Shown: positions 28,301 through 40,958, counted from the stretch's first letter. The stretch: DNA of 64,000 bases from Xylocopa sonorina (GCF_050948175.1 NW_027490109.1:1798001-1862000), one strand, 5' to 3'. Numbers and translations: made by a program. The notes: a model not told the origin generated them from the letters alone.

Positions 28301-31300
28301 CAAACGCTATTTCCTTGCAAGGAAGTGTCGCATTTACATTCATTTGAATCGTAGACGAGGAATGCACAACAATTCGCAATGAATATTACATCTTATCATG
28401 AAACATAGATATGAGATGCAATATCTCGTTTTAAGAAGCATTTGAACTCTATTGCTTCGATACGTAGACATCTGCAAACGCTATTTCCTTGCAAGGAAGT
28501 GCCGCATTTACATTTATTTGAATCGTTTACGAGGAATGCATAGCACTTCGCAATGAATATTATATCTTATCATGAAACATAGATATGAGATGCAATATCT
28601 CGTTTTAAGAAGCATTTGAACTCTATTGCTTCGATACGTAGACATCTGCAAACGCTATTTCCTTGCAAGGAAGTGCCGCATTTACATTTATTTGAATCGT
28701 TTACGAGGAATGCATAGCACTTCGCAATGAATATTATATCTTATCATGAAACATAGATATGAGATGCAATATCTCGTTTTAAGAAGCATTTGAACTCTAT
28801 TGCTACGATACCTATACATCTGCAAACACTATTTCCTTGCAAGGAAGTGTCGCATTTACATTCATTTGAATCGTAGACGAGGAATGCATAACACTTCGCA
28901 ATGAATATTATATCTTATCATGAAACATAGATATGAGATGCAATATCTCGTTTTTAGAAGCATTTGAACTCTATTGCTACGATACCTAGACATCTGGAGA
29001 CGCTATTTCCTTGCAAGGAAGTGTCGCATTTACATTCATATGAAGTGTAGACGAGGAATACATAACACTTCGCAAATCATATTATATTCTACCATAAAAC
29101 ATAGAAGTGAGATGCGCTATCGCGTTTTAAGAATCATAAGAACTCTATTGCTACGATACGTAGACATCTGCAAACGCTATTTCCTTGCAAGGAAGTGTCG
29201 CATTTACATTCATTTGAATCGTAGACGAGGAATGCATAACAATTCGCAATGAATATTATATCTTATCATGAAACATAGATATGAGATGCAATATCTCGTT
29301 TTAAGAAGCATTTGAACTCTATTGCTTCGATACGTAGACATCTGCAAACGCTATTTCCTTGCAAGGAAGTGCCGCATTTACATTTATTTGAATCGTTTAC
29401 GAGGAATGCATAGCACTTCGCAATGAATATTATATCTTATCATGAAACATAGATATGAGATGCAATATCTCGTTTTAAGAAGCATTTGAACTCTATTGCT
29501 ACGATACCTATACATCTGCAAACACTATTTCCTTGCAAGGAAGTGTCGCATTTACATTCATTTGAATCGTAGATGAGGAATGCATAACACTTCGCAATGA
29601 ATATTATATCTTATCATGAAACATAGATATGAGATGCAATATCTTGTTTTAAGAAGCATTTGAACTCTATTGCTACGATACCTAGACATCTGCAGACGCT
29701 GTTTCTTAGCAAGGAAGTGTCGCATTTACATTCATTTGAATCGTAGACGAGGAATGCATAACACTTCGCAATGAATATTATATCTTATCATGAAACAAAG
29801 ATATGAGATGCAATATCTCGTTTTAAGGAGCATTTGAACTCTATTGCTACGATACCTAGACATCTGCAGACGCTGTTTCCTAGCAAGGAAGTGTCGCATT
29901 TACAATCATTTGAAGTGTAGACGAGGAATACATGACACTTCGCAAATCATATTATATCTTACCATGAAACATAGAAATGAAATGCGATATCGCGTTTTAA
30001 GAAGCATTAGAACTCTATTGCTACGATAGGTAGACATCTGCAAACGCTATTTCCTTGCAAGGAAGTGTCGCATTTACATTCATATGAAGCGTAGACGAGG
30101 AATACATAACACTCCGCAAATCATATTATATCTTACCATGAAACATAGAAATGAGATGCGATATCGCGTTCTAAGAAGCATTAGAACTCTATCGCTACGA
30201 TACCTAGACATCTGCAGACGCTATTTTCTGGCAAGGAAGTGTCGCATTTACATTCATTTGAATCGTAGACGAGGAATGCATAACACTTCGCAATGAATAT
30301 TATATCTTATCATGAAACATAGATATGAGATGCAATATCTCGTTTTTAGAAGCATTTGAACTCTATTGCTACGATACCTAGACATCTGGAGACGCTATTT
30401 CCTTGCAAGGAAGTGTCGCATTTACATTCATATGAAGTGTAGACGAGGAATACATAACACTTCGCAAATCATATTATATTCTACCATAAAACATAGAAGT
30501 GAGATGCGCTATCGCGTTTTAAGAATCATAAGAACTCTATTGCTACGATACGTAGACATCTGCAAACGCTATTTCCTTGCAAGGAAGTGTCGCATTTACA
30601 TTCATTTGAATCGTAGACGAGGAATGCATAACAATTCGCAATGAATATTATATCTTATCATGAAACATAGATATGAGATGCAATATCTCGTTTTAAGAAG
30701 CATTTGAACTCTATTGCTTCGATACGTAGACATCTGCAAACGCTATTTCCTTGCAAGGATGTGCCGCATTTACATTTATTTGAATCGTTTACGAGGAATG
30801 CATAGCACTTCGCAATGAATATTATATCTTATCATGAAACATAGATATGAGATGCAATATCTCGTTTTAAGAAGCATTTGAACTCTATTGCTACGATACC
30901 TATACATCTGCAAACACTATTTCCTTGCAAGGAAGTGTCGCATTTACATTCATTTGAATCGTAGATGAGGAATGCATAACACTTCGCAATGAATATTATA
31001 TCTTATCATGAAACATAGATATGAGATGCAATATCTTGTTTTAAGAAGCACTTGAACTCTATTGCTACGATACCTAGACATCTGCAGACGCTGTTTCTTA
31101 GCAAGGAAGTGTCGCATTTACATTCATTTGAATCGTAGACGAGGAATGCATAACACTTCGCAATGAATATTATATCTTATCATGAAACAAAGATATGAGA
31201 TGCAATATCTCGTTTTAAGGAGCATTTGAACTCTATTGCTACGATACCTAGACATCTGCAGACGCTGTTTCCTAGCAAGGAAGTGTCGCATTTACAATCA

Positions 31301-34300
31301 TTTGAAGTGTAGACGAGGAATACATGACACTTCGCAAATCATATTATATCTTACCATGAAACATAGAAATGAAATGCGATATCGCGTTTTAAGAAGCATT
31401 AGAACTCTATTGCTACGATAGGTAGACATCTGCAAACGCTATTTCCTTGCAAGGAAGTGTCGCATTTACATTCATATGAAGCGTAGACGAGGAATACATA
31501 ACACTCCGCAAATCATATTATATCTTACCATGAAACATAGAAATGAGATGCGATATCGCGTTCTAAGAAGCATTAGAACTCTATCGCTACGATACCTAGA
31601 CATCTGCAGACGCTATTTTCTGGCAAGGAAGTGTCGCATTTACATTCATTTGAATCGTAGACGAGGAATGCATAACACTTTGCAATGAATATTATATCTT
31701 ATCATGAAACATAGATATGGGATGCAATATCTCGTTTTAAGAAGCATTTGAACTCTATTGCTTCGATACGTAGACATCTGCAAACGCTATTTCCTTGCAA
31801 GGAAGTGTCGCATTTACATTCATTTGAAGTGTAGACGAGGAATACATAACACTTCGCAAATCATATTATATCTTACCATGAAACATAGAAATGAGATTCG
31901 ATATCGCTTTTAAAGAAGCATTAGAACTCTATTGCTTCGATACGTAGACATCTGCAAACGCTATTTCCTTGCAAGGAAGTGTCGCATTTACATTCATATG
32001 AAGTGTAGACGAGGAATACATAACACTTCGCAAATCATATTATATCTTACCATGAAACATAGAAATGAGATGCGATATCGCGTTTTAAGAATCATAAGAA
32101 CTCTATTGCTACTATACGTAGACATCTGCAAACGCTATTTCCTTGCAAGGAAGTGTCGCATTTACATTCATTTGAATCGTAGACGAGGAATGCATAACAA
32201 TTCGCAATGAATATTATATCTTATCATGAAACATAGATATGAGATGCAATATCTCGTTTTAAGAAGCATTTGAACTCTATTGCTTCGATACGTAGACATC
32301 TGCAAACGCTATTTCCTTGCAAGGAAGTGCCGCATTTACATTTATTTGAATCGTTTACGAGGAATGCATAGCACTTCGCAATGAATATTATATCTTATCA
32401 TGAAACATAGATATGAGATGCAATATCTCGTTTTAAGAAGCATTTGAACTCTATTGCTACGATACCTATACATCTGCAAACACTATTTCCTTGCAAGGAA
32501 GTGTCGCATTTACATTCATTTGAATCGTAGACGAGGAATGCATAACACTTCGCAATGAATATTATATCTTATCATGAAACATAGATATGAGATGCAATAT
32601 CTCGTTTTTAGAAGCATTTGAACTCTATTGCTACGATACCTAGACATCTGGAGACGCTATTTCCTTGCAAGGAAGTGTCGCATTTACATTCATATGAAGT
32701 GTAGACGAGGAATACATAACACTTCGCAAATCATATTATATTCTACCATAAAACATAGAAGTGAGATGCGCTATCGCGTTTTAAGAATCATAAGAACTCT
32801 ATTGCTACGATACGTAGACATCTGCAAACGCTATTTCCTAGCGAGGAAGTGTCGCATTTACATTCATTTGAAGTGTAGACAAGGAATACATAACACTTCG
32901 CAAATCATATTATATCTTACCATGAAACATAGAAATGAGATGCCATATCGCGTTTTAAGAATCATAAGAACTCTACTGCTACGATACGTAAACAACTGCA
33001 AACGCTATTTCCTTGCAAGGAAGTGTCGCATTTACATTCATTTGAATCGTTTACGAGGAATGCATAACACTTCGCAATGAATAGTATATCTTATCATGAA
33101 ACATAGATATGAGATGCAATATCTCGTTTTAAGAAGCATTTGAACTCTATTGCTACGATACCTAGACATCTGCAGACGCTGTTTCCTAGCAAGGAAGTGT
33201 CGCATTTACATTCATTTGAAGTGTAGACGAGGAATACATGACACTTCGCAAATCATATTATATCTTGCCATGAAACATAGAAATGAGATGCGATATCGCG
33301 TTTTAAGAAGCATTAGAACTCCACTGCTACGATTCGTAGACATCTGCAAACGCTATTTCCTTGCAAGGAAGTGTCGCATTTACACTCATTTGAATCGTAT
33401 ACGAGGAATGCATAACACTTCGCAATGAATATTATATCTTATCATGAAACATAGATATGAGATGCAATATCTCGTTTTAAGAAGCATTTGAACTCTATTG
33501 CTACGATACCTAGACATCTGCAGACGCTATTTCCTGGCAAGGAAGTGTCGCATTTACATTCACTTGAAGTGTAGACGAGGAATACATGACACTTCGCAAA
33601 TCAAATTATATCTTACCATGAAACATAGAAATGAGATGCGATATCGCGTTTATGAAGCATTAGAAATCTATTGCTACGATACCTAGACATCTGCAAACGC
33701 TATTTCCATGCAAGGAAGTGTCGCATTTACATTCATTTGAATCGTAGATGAGGAATGCATAACACTTCGCAATGAATATTATATCTTATCATGAAACATA
33801 GATATGAGATGCAATATCTTGTTTTAAGAAGCATTTGAACTCTATTGCTACGATACCTAGACATCTGCAGACGCTGTTTCTTAGCAAGGAAGTGTCGCAT
33901 TTACATTCATTTAAATCGTATACGAGGAATGCATAACACTTCGCAATGAATATTATATCTTATTATGAAACATAGATATGAGATGGAATATCTCGTTTTA
34001 AGAAGCATTTGAACTCTATTGCTACGATACCTAGACATCTGCAGACCCTATTTCCTTGCAAGGAAGTGTCGCATTTACATTCATTTGAAGTGCAGACGAG
34101 GAATACATAACACTTCGCAATGAATATTATATCTTACCATGACACATAGAAATGAGATGCGATATCGCGTTTTAGGAAGCATTAGAACTCTATTGCTACG
34201 ATACCTAGACATCTGCAAACGCTATTTCCTTGCAAGGAAGTGTCGCATTTTCATTCATTTGAATCGTGGACGAGGAATGCATAACACTTCGCAATGAATA

Positions 34301-34526
34301 TTATATCTTACCATGAAACATAGATATGAGATGCGATATCGCGTTTTAAGAAGCATTAGAACTCTACTGCTACGATAGGTAGACATCTGCAAACGCTGTT
34401 TCCTTGCAAGGAAGTGTCACATTTACATTCATTTGAAGTGTAGAAGAGGAATACATGACACTTCGCAAGTCATATTATATCTTACCATGAAAGATAGAAA
34501 TGAGAAGCGATATCGCGTTTTAAGAA
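22301..34526 (+). repeat. Type A-rich satellite domain with 1392-bp (8-mer) HOR
   Basis: Type A monomers (TGAATCGTAGACG, AATGAATATTATATC, GATATGAGATGCAATATC) dominate. Blocks at 28974, 29844 and 30084 recur at 30366, 31236 and 31476, exactly 1392 bp apart. Longer-range duplications of 2088 bp (24570 to 26658) and 3828 bp (28104 to 31932) are whole multiples of 174. The last monomers before the element (34.37-34.52 kb) belong to the GTAGAAGAGG / GAAAGATAGA subtype. Confidence 0.8.
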
Positions 34527-34690
34527 TGTCACGTCCTGGCGAACAAATTATTCGTATCCCAGGAGGCTGAATGACACAAGCCTTTTAGTCGCGAATTCGG
34601 TCCGGTATAAAACGCGTATGACCGGGTCCGTCGATTCTGGAAAGACGCGGGCACCGTAAACAATCGCGAACGCGTGTAAGGAGGGATTTT

Positions 34691-34697
34691 ACTTACC
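34691..34697 (-). promoter_or_regulatory. Splice-donor consensus in the 3' LTR
   Basis: The minus strand reads AAAG|GTAAGT, a full 5' splice-site consensus, near the U5 side of the LTR. The truncated 5' LTR ends two nucleotides short of the equivalent position. The 5' end of this element has therefore lost it. Confidence 0.5.
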
Positions 34698-34913
34698 TTT
34701 CGCTGATTTCCCTCTTCTACTTTCAGATGTGGCGATCGTCGAAGGTCGTTCTCGGGGGAGGAGTCGGCGTACGGCTGGCTGGAATCGGCGTTGTGACGGT
34801 GGAAGCTGCGATGAATATCGCCGTCCGTCGATGAACGAGGAATTCTGGCGTTTTACCAACGTATTCCGCACGAGATAATGGATTAAATTCTTCCTCCCAG
34901 CGCGAAGAGTTCG

Positions 34914-34921
34914 TTTATAAA
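34914..34921 (-). promoter_or_regulatory. TATA-like box in the 3' LTR
   Basis: TTTATAAA is palindromic, so it reads on both strands. It lies in the LTR about 220 nt before a consensus splice donor in the sense direction. The matching site in the inverted LTR is at 43803-43810. The start of transcription cannot be fixed from sequence alone. Confidence 0.4.
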
Positions 34922-35256
34922 CACTCAAGTTGTTACGAACTTGGAAGAATTTGTATTAAAATAAAATTGAATTTAGAAATGGAGATGGAATGAACTAGAA
35001 CTTGATGTGGTAGAAAAATAATAAAGTATATTCTAAATCAAAGAGTACAAGAACAATTATTTCTAAGTATTAAGACTAGGTTAACTATGAATTAGGAATT
35101 AGAACAAAGACTTTAGAACTAGGAACCTCATCGAGGCTGCGCGACGGCCCTAAGGCGCGACTTGGAAGAGACTTGGAATTAGAAGTGCCCGAAGGCGAGA
35201 TAGAACTGTACCGTACTGACGGTACTGACTGACTGTGTCTGACTGTCCGTCATGAC

Positions 35257-35337
35257 TGTCTGTAATTGACTGTAGAGACTAACTGTCTCTGATTGACTGT
35301 GGAGACTAAATGTCTCTGATTGACTGTGGAGACTAAC
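35257..35337 (-). repeat. 27-bp tandem repeat x3 in the 3' LTR
   Basis: Three consecutive 27-bp units (35257, 35284 and 35311), of the form TGTCTCTGATTGACTGTGG plus GAGACTAA, lie upstream of the TATA-like box in the sense direction. Such U3 repeats often hold transcription-factor sites; no factor is identified. Confidence 0.85.
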
Positions 35338-35820
35338 TGTGTCTCCCAAGATGCGTCTGCGACCTCCCTGACTCTCGGAGCGCTTCGGTCGCGTGCGAAC
35401 GTAGGTGGGAGTATGTGGACGCCGGAGTGGGGTCTCGGCGTTGCGTGGTGGGGCTAGCGGCGCGTGCCGCTGAGGCGGTCGCGATTTCGCGCGTCGCGGC
35501 TTACTTAATTAGCGCAACTTATGAATATAGAGGTACACGTATGAAATTAGAAATTACGCCTTAAATGTAAAATGTGTGTTGTTTGTGTCGTTATAAAGTT
35601 GTGTCGTGTAAATTCTATGAGCTAGGAATACAGAACTTAGAATGTAAGAGTATATATATAATGTTAATTAATAATCTTAGAAACAGTATTTTGGGCATGG
35701 CAGATCTGGGATGGTGAAATCGTAGAGTCCTTTGTACGGTGAGGGTTCCCGTCGTCGGATCTCGTAGAGGTTGATTCTCCTGGTACGTCCCTGGAGTGAG
35801 CGAGAGGACGAGTTTCCCTG

Positions 35821-36120
35821 CAGGTAAGAGTGAGACGGTGGGTGACTCCTTGAGTGGGAGCGAGACAGCGCACATGGTCCTTGGTGCGAGCGAGATGGCG
35901 CACGAGGTCCTCGGTGCGAGTGGGACAGAGTGTGTTGCCCTTGGAGCGAGAGAGGTGGCGAACACCTCTGCGGGTGCGAGTGAGACGGAGGGTAGGTCCC
36001 TTGGAGTGGGAGAGACGGCGAGCACCTCTGCGGGTGCGAGTGTGACGGAGGGTAGGTCCCTTGGAGTGAGAGAGACGGCGAGCACCTCTGCGGGTGCGAG
36101 CGAGTCGATGGTCGTAGCCC
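35821..36120 (-). repeat. 60-bp-period minisatellite in the 3' LTR (coding)
   Basis: Five or so degenerate 60-bp units occur in succession. The best three share CTCCGTCTCACTCGCACCCG and AGGTGCTCGCC when read on the minus strand. They encode the 20-aa Ser/His/Pro repeats of the Pol tail, and the period keeps the frame. A half-period of about 30 bp is hinted at. Confidence 0.8.
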
Positions 36121-36232
36121 TTGGCCTGAGTGAGACGGCGAGTTGCGCCTGGGTGTTGCCTGTGGTGCAGGCGCGTGAGGGTGGTTGCTGTGGTGCGTTG
36201 AGAGGGTGGCAGGCGGCACGCCTGACGTCACA

Positions 36233-36243
36233 CCTTCCCCCTT
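36233..36243 (-). other. Polypurine tract (plus-strand primer)
   Basis: The minus strand reads AAGGGGGAAGG, directly followed by TGTGACG at 36232, the LTR start. It is also pol coding sequence, lying within codons 906-911 of the C-terminal Pol part. Few elements of this type translate their polypurine tract. Confidence 0.88.
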
Positions 36244-39200
36244 AGAAAAAGAATTTCGCCTATGGCGAAATCTCTGGACTGATGTGGCCTCGATGTGGGA
36301 TGCTACTCGTTTCGTGTGCTGTGGAGGAGATTGGTCCTCCTTGGTGTGTATGCTGCTCTCATCTCGTGGATGCTGTGGGCTCTCGTCTCGTGGATGCTGT
36401 GGTCTCTGCGTATGTTGTGCTGCTACGGCTGCACTCTGTTTGGTTGCACTTTTCTTCTGTGGTGCACTTTGTTCGTTTGTCACTGTCACCGATTCTTTTA
36501 CTCTTTGTTCATTAAGATTTTCAGTTTTTGATTTTGACTTACACCTTTCACTGTCTCCTACATTCGATCGAACTCTCATACGTGCATTCATCGTTTGTAG
36601 GCGCTTACAATTTTTTAATTTATTTGAATGCACAATCTTGTGCCTCCCCTTAACATTAATTTTTACATTATTATTAGGTAGAATCTCCAAGATCTTATAT
36701 GGGCCTGTGTATTGAGAATCGAATTTATGTCTAAGTGGTTCGCGGAGCAAATAAACCCATTGTCCGATTTGGAAATCCTTTACATTAAGCTTCTTATCGT
36801 AATAGAATTTAGCGCGTATTTTTGTACCGTCTAAGTTTGTTTTCGCTATTTCTTGCGAAGTACGTATTCTATCGTTGAGTTCATCTAAATACGCGGCGTA
36901 CGATTCGTTTTCCGAAGTGTCTCTGAAAGGTATGGCAGAGGGAGTTCGTGCTATTTTCCCAAAAACCAGTTCGTATGGCGTGTAACGTGTTCCTTCGTGT
37001 GTACTGGTATTGTAGGAAAACATAGCGTATGGCAGCCATTTTTCCCAATTGTTCCGATTGCCTATGAATTGTTTTAAATATTCCGCTAACACGTGATGTG
37101 ATCTTTCCACAGAACCGTTGGTCTGGGGGTGGAAAGCCGTTGTTTTATATTGTTGAATTCTGAATCTAGCCGCGATGGTTTTCATCAATGAGTTTATAAA
37201 ATTGGAACCTTGATCTGTTAATATGCCCTTAGGGCATCCGAATTTACAAATAAAATGCGTAATGAACGCGTCGGCTATGTCAACTGCCGTGGTTCTTTTT
37301 AAAGGAATTGCTAGGGAATACTTTGTCAGGAGATCTTGTATCGTGAGTATGTTCGTATATCCGTCTGGAGTGGGGGGTAATGGTCCCATAACGTCCATGG
37401 ATATCTTGTCGAATGCTGTGCCTGGGGTATCGGTAAGAGTTAGAGGTTGACGCGTTTTGACTCTAGTTAGTTTTAATTTTTGGCACATTTCGCATTTTTC
37501 TATGTACTTTTGGATTTCTTGTTTCATGTTCGGCCGGTAGTACTGTTCACGGATTCTACTGTAAGTTTTGTTAACTCCTTTGTGTCCTGCTATTGGGGTG
37601 TCGTGATTCTCGCGGATTATATCGTTTCGGAGTTCTTCTCGCGGAGTTCGAACGAGACCTTGGCAGATAGTAATTTGAATATTGGTTTCGAGAAAGAGAT
37701 CTACTAGGATTCGTTTGATTTGTGAAAGAGAAAATTGATTAATTGCGGTTTGTGCTATGCTAAACGATTCTAATTGAAGCTCGCGTGTTACGTCATATAG
37801 AGATTGTAAACATTCTAGAAGGATTTGGTTGTCGACTTGTTTCTTTTCGTGTTCCGTAACCGGTAATGAAATTTGGAAATAATTTCCGTGAGAACTTACT
37901 TTGGCTCTTCCTAAGTTAACGTTATCTTTATGTTGATGGAATTTGCCTATATTCTGGAGTTCGCGTGCGCCTGTATCGTACGGGCGGCCTCCTCTCGTGA
38001 TAAAGACGACTAAATTATCATGCCTTGCGGATAACGAGTCTCTTGTGGTAACGAACAGAGGGCGTTGCCTGACTTCGGGTGGGTAGTCCACTGTCGGTAA
38101 GTCTGTCGGTAGCGTTGTCGGTAAGGAGGAACTAGGATTTTCTGTCGGTAATTGCGATCTGTCGATATTTTCTGTCGAGGATGCTGGTGTAGGAGGCGGC
38201 GGAGGTGGAGGTTTGGATGATTTAGGAACTGGAAAATCGAAAATGTTCTCGTCGGAGTCGCTGGAGTGTGTAATTGACTTTACGCTGACAGGGTTTCTTG
38301 ACAAAGCATCTGCGTTCATGTTCACCTTTCCTGGCTTGTATACGATTTCATATTCGTATTCGGCCAGTTTAAGGCGCCAACGGACTAATCTACTGGACGG
38401 ATCTTTGACGGAGTTCATCCAGACCAACGGCCTGTGGTCTGTCACGAGTTTGAAAGATCGACCGTAGATATATGGTCTAAAATAATGAACGGCGTAAATG
38501 ATGCCCAAACACTCCTTTTCTATAGTTGAATAATTTTTCTCTGCATTATTCAGCAAGCGCGACGTGTAGGCGATCGGAAGGTCCCTACCGATGGGGCCCT
38601 GACTAAGAACGGCGCCGATAGCGTCGGCGGATGCGTCTGAGGTTATGATAAACGGTTTCGAAAAGTCAGGATACTGCAATATCGGTGCTTCGCAGAGCAT
38701 GTCCCTTAGTGTAACGAATGCAGTTTCCTGATCGTTTCGCCAAATGAATTTAATATCTTTTTTAAGGAGATTCGTTAGTGGTTTCGCGATAGAAGAGAAA
38801 TTTGAAATAAATCTGCGATAGTATCCTGCGAGACCGAGAAACTGTTTTATTTGTTTTGGATTCTGTGGACGTGGAAAGTCTCTGACTGCTCGTATTTTAT
38901 TAGGATCGGGTTTTACCCCGTTTTCGCTAATGACGTGCCCTAAATAATTTACTTCACGGCGCAAAAACTCGCACTTGTCCGGCTGGAGGACAAGGTTCGC
39001 GTTTCGAAGGCGTTCTACAAGCTTATTAAATTTTACCTAGTGTTCGTGCAAAGAACTGGCGTACAGTACAATATCATCGAGATATACAAACATTTCATTG
39101 CCTTGCAAACCTGTTAGAACATTGTCCATCAGCCGTTGGAAGGTGGCTGGGGCGTTACGGAGACCGAACGGCATTCTTTGAAATTCGTAGTGGCCGTGAG

Positions 39201-40041
39201 GGGTCGAAAATGCGGTTTTAGCGGAATCTGATGCTGACATTGGGATTTGATGGAATCCACTTGCTAAATCAAAGGTACTGAAGTACTTTGCGCTTCCTAA
39301 CTGATCTAGTATCTCCGTTATACACGGGAGCGGGTACGCATCTGCGATGGATTTTTCGTTTAGGCTTCGATAGTCTATTACAACTCTCCATCTTTTATTT
39401 CCTAACGAATCCGGTTTCTTGGGTACAACCCAGAGCGGTGAATTATATGGGGATTTTGACGGTTTAATAATTTCGTTTTCTAATAATTGATCTATTTGAC
39501 GTTGTATTTCTTCCTTGTGTATCGACGGGAAGCGGTATTGTTTCACATTTATTGGCTGATCATTTATCGTTGGAATGCGGTGCTCGGTTACATTGGTAAA
39601 TCCTAATTTATCGCCTGGGAGATGGAATAAATCTTGATTGTTAGAAATCAGTTTGTATATATTATTTCTTTCTTCGCTGTTTAGATGATCTAGACGGAGT
39701 GACGCGACTATTTCGTCGAATCGGCTTTGAGGTCCCGTTACATTTTGAGTGGCGCGCGGAGTGTCGCGTTTCGAGTGTCGTTCGCTATCGCTTTTGAGAA
39801 GAGATTTATTTTGTGTATCTTTCGCGCGGATGTTTAAGTTACGTTGCGTACCTTCGATGGCACTTGAAAAAATTTTTGTGGATTTTCCGAGGTTGTTATT
39901 AGAAGATTTATCATGATTGGAAACTTTGTGTTGAATATCGCGTGACGATGGTAAGAGATTTTCGTTGGAATTCGTAGAATTTGAAGTGGATTTTGAAACA
40001 ATGTTAGCATAAGATACAGTGGGATTTGGGAATACTCGTTT

Positions 40042-40293
40042 AAGAGTGGATACAGTGGATTTGGAATTAGTCGAGTTAGTACGCATGCTTGAGACAGTGG
40101 ATTTAGTATTAACTGGATTAGTAGGCATGCTGGAAACAGTGGATTTAGTATTAGTAGAATTAGTAGGCATGCTTGAAACAGTGTATTTAGTATTAGTAAA
40201 ATTAGTAGGCATGCTTGAAACAGTGGATTTAGTATTCATTTTTGTATTAGAAACAGTGGATGTAGTATTGATTTTTGTATTAGAAACAGTGGA
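40042..40293 (-). repeat. 42-bp minisatellite within pol, between protease and RT
   Basis: Four clear 42-bp units encode 14-aa repeats of the form TVSSMPTNSTNTKS, flanked by shorter degenerate units. The unit length preserves the frame. It makes a low-complexity Ser/Thr/Asn linker between the protease and RT domains. Confidence 0.85.
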
Positions 40294-40958
40294 TTTAGAA
40301 GTGTTCGTGAATAACGAATATAACGCTGGTTCTCGTTTCAGCGATTCGAGAACGGGAAGCGGGTCCAGATGAATTCTGGGCACCGCGATCTCGATCTCGG
40401 TATCGGTCGCATTAATTATGCGTGCTATCGCATGGCCGTTTCGCACTTTAACGATAGCATCACCGAAATATACTCCCTTCGCGATCTGTGTTCGGGGGAT
40501 TATTCCTTCGCCTACGCCTGAATTAATTATTCCGACGCGTATGCCCGAGTTAGTCCGCGGAGGAAGTATTATTTTATTTAAAACGTCTTCGCGACGTGCA
40601 AATAGGATCCTATTCCCGTGCCACAGGATATATTTATTTCTAAAAGATATATCCGCGTCTGCACAGAACCCGGATCCCAGGATCCCGGTGGTTTTAATTG
40701 GGAAGTCGGAACTGACGACATTAAACGGAACATCACGAGAAAATATCGGTAACGTAACCGTCCCTAAGGTGGCTACGGTACCCTGAGTTACTCCGGTAAT
40801 AGTTAGGCGTTCTGCAGTCTTAATTAGGGTTTTAGGTTTTAGCGCGTTTTCCTTGATCACGTTGATCTCGGCTCCGGTGTCGATCATCATTACTACGGGT
40901 TCAATTAACACGTTAGAATTTATGACAACCGTGGGGACGCTAGTTTTACCCGTTATGT

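Larger units (their letters stand above)
1..34526 (+). repeat. 174-bp satellite array, left block
   Basis: Head-to-tail tandem array of about 198 monomers of about 174 bp, all in one orientation. A monomer can be phased from GTAGACATCTGC. It then contains the 14-bp palindrome TTCCTTGCAAGGAA, two direct GAAGTGT motifs and one inverted ACACTTC, an AT-rich stretch around TCATATTATATCTTACC, and the 10-bp palindrome GCGATATCGC. Most variation is substitution, with rare 1-10 bp indels. Adjacent units within a higher-order repeat are nearly identical, while monomers within a unit differ more. That is the usual mark of HOR amplification. No gene, tRNA or rRNA was seen within it. A centromeric or pericentromeric location is inferred only from architecture. 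Confidence 0.97.
34527..36232 (-). mobile_element. 3' LTR (complete, ~1706 bp)
   Basis: It is bounded by TG at 36232 (minus strand, directly after the polypurine tract) and CA at 34527, with short imperfect inverted ends TGTGACGTC and GGACGTGACA. The U3 part is GC-rich and contains a 60-bp-period minisatellite that is also pol coding sequence. Further inside are a 27-bp repeat tract (35257-35337), a TATA-like TTTATAAA (34914-34921) and a consensus splice donor (34691-34697). Between about 34930 and 35670 I see no credible ORF; this part is AT-rich sequence, the 27-bp repeats and a GC-rich block. In a comparison of about 340 bp it differs from the inverted LTR at about 2% of sites. Confidence 0.9.
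35677..39036 (-). pseudogene. pol: Pol, C-terminal part: RT thumb, RNase H, integrase and a long tail encoded in the 3' LTR
   Basis: This is the same frame as the upstream Pol part, after the TAG. Residues are counted from the codon at 38964. The RT thumb/connection comes first. RNase H has D110, E149, D176 and D219. A proline-rich linker follows (about 250-300). Integrase has a zinc-binding H454, H461, C491, C494 and a DD35E core at D524, D584, E620, then a GPY module at 754-757. After integrase comes a basic, Ser/Gln/His/Pro-rich tail of about 300 residues. Residues 906-911 are encoded by the polypurine tract and residues 912-1095 by the LTR, where a 60-bp minisatellite gives 20-aa Ser/His/Pro-rich repeats. 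No env follows. Apart from the upstream TAG this part is open throughout. The role of the tail is unknown. Confidence 0.88.

Noticed and set aside
1..34526. CRISPR array
   Set aside because: The repeat is continuous, about 174 bp, without unique spacers, and is interrupted by a eukaryotic retrotransposon.
34689..34928. 79-codon ORF in the LTR on the minus strand, copied at 43796-44035
   Set aside because: It has only a TTG start that overlaps the TATA-like box and no internal ATG. It ends at the splice-donor sequence and resembles no known protein.
35677..36240. A separate env gene after pol
   Set aside because: The region after integrase is the continuous Pol tail. It lacks a signal peptide, membrane segment or cysteine pattern of an envelope protein.
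35796..36715. Plus-strand ORFs opposite pol and the LTR (for example 35796-36245, 36185-36715, 40019-40372)
   Set aside because: They are shadows of the Pol frame and of the coding minisatellites on the minus strand. Their repetitive composition follows from those repeats.
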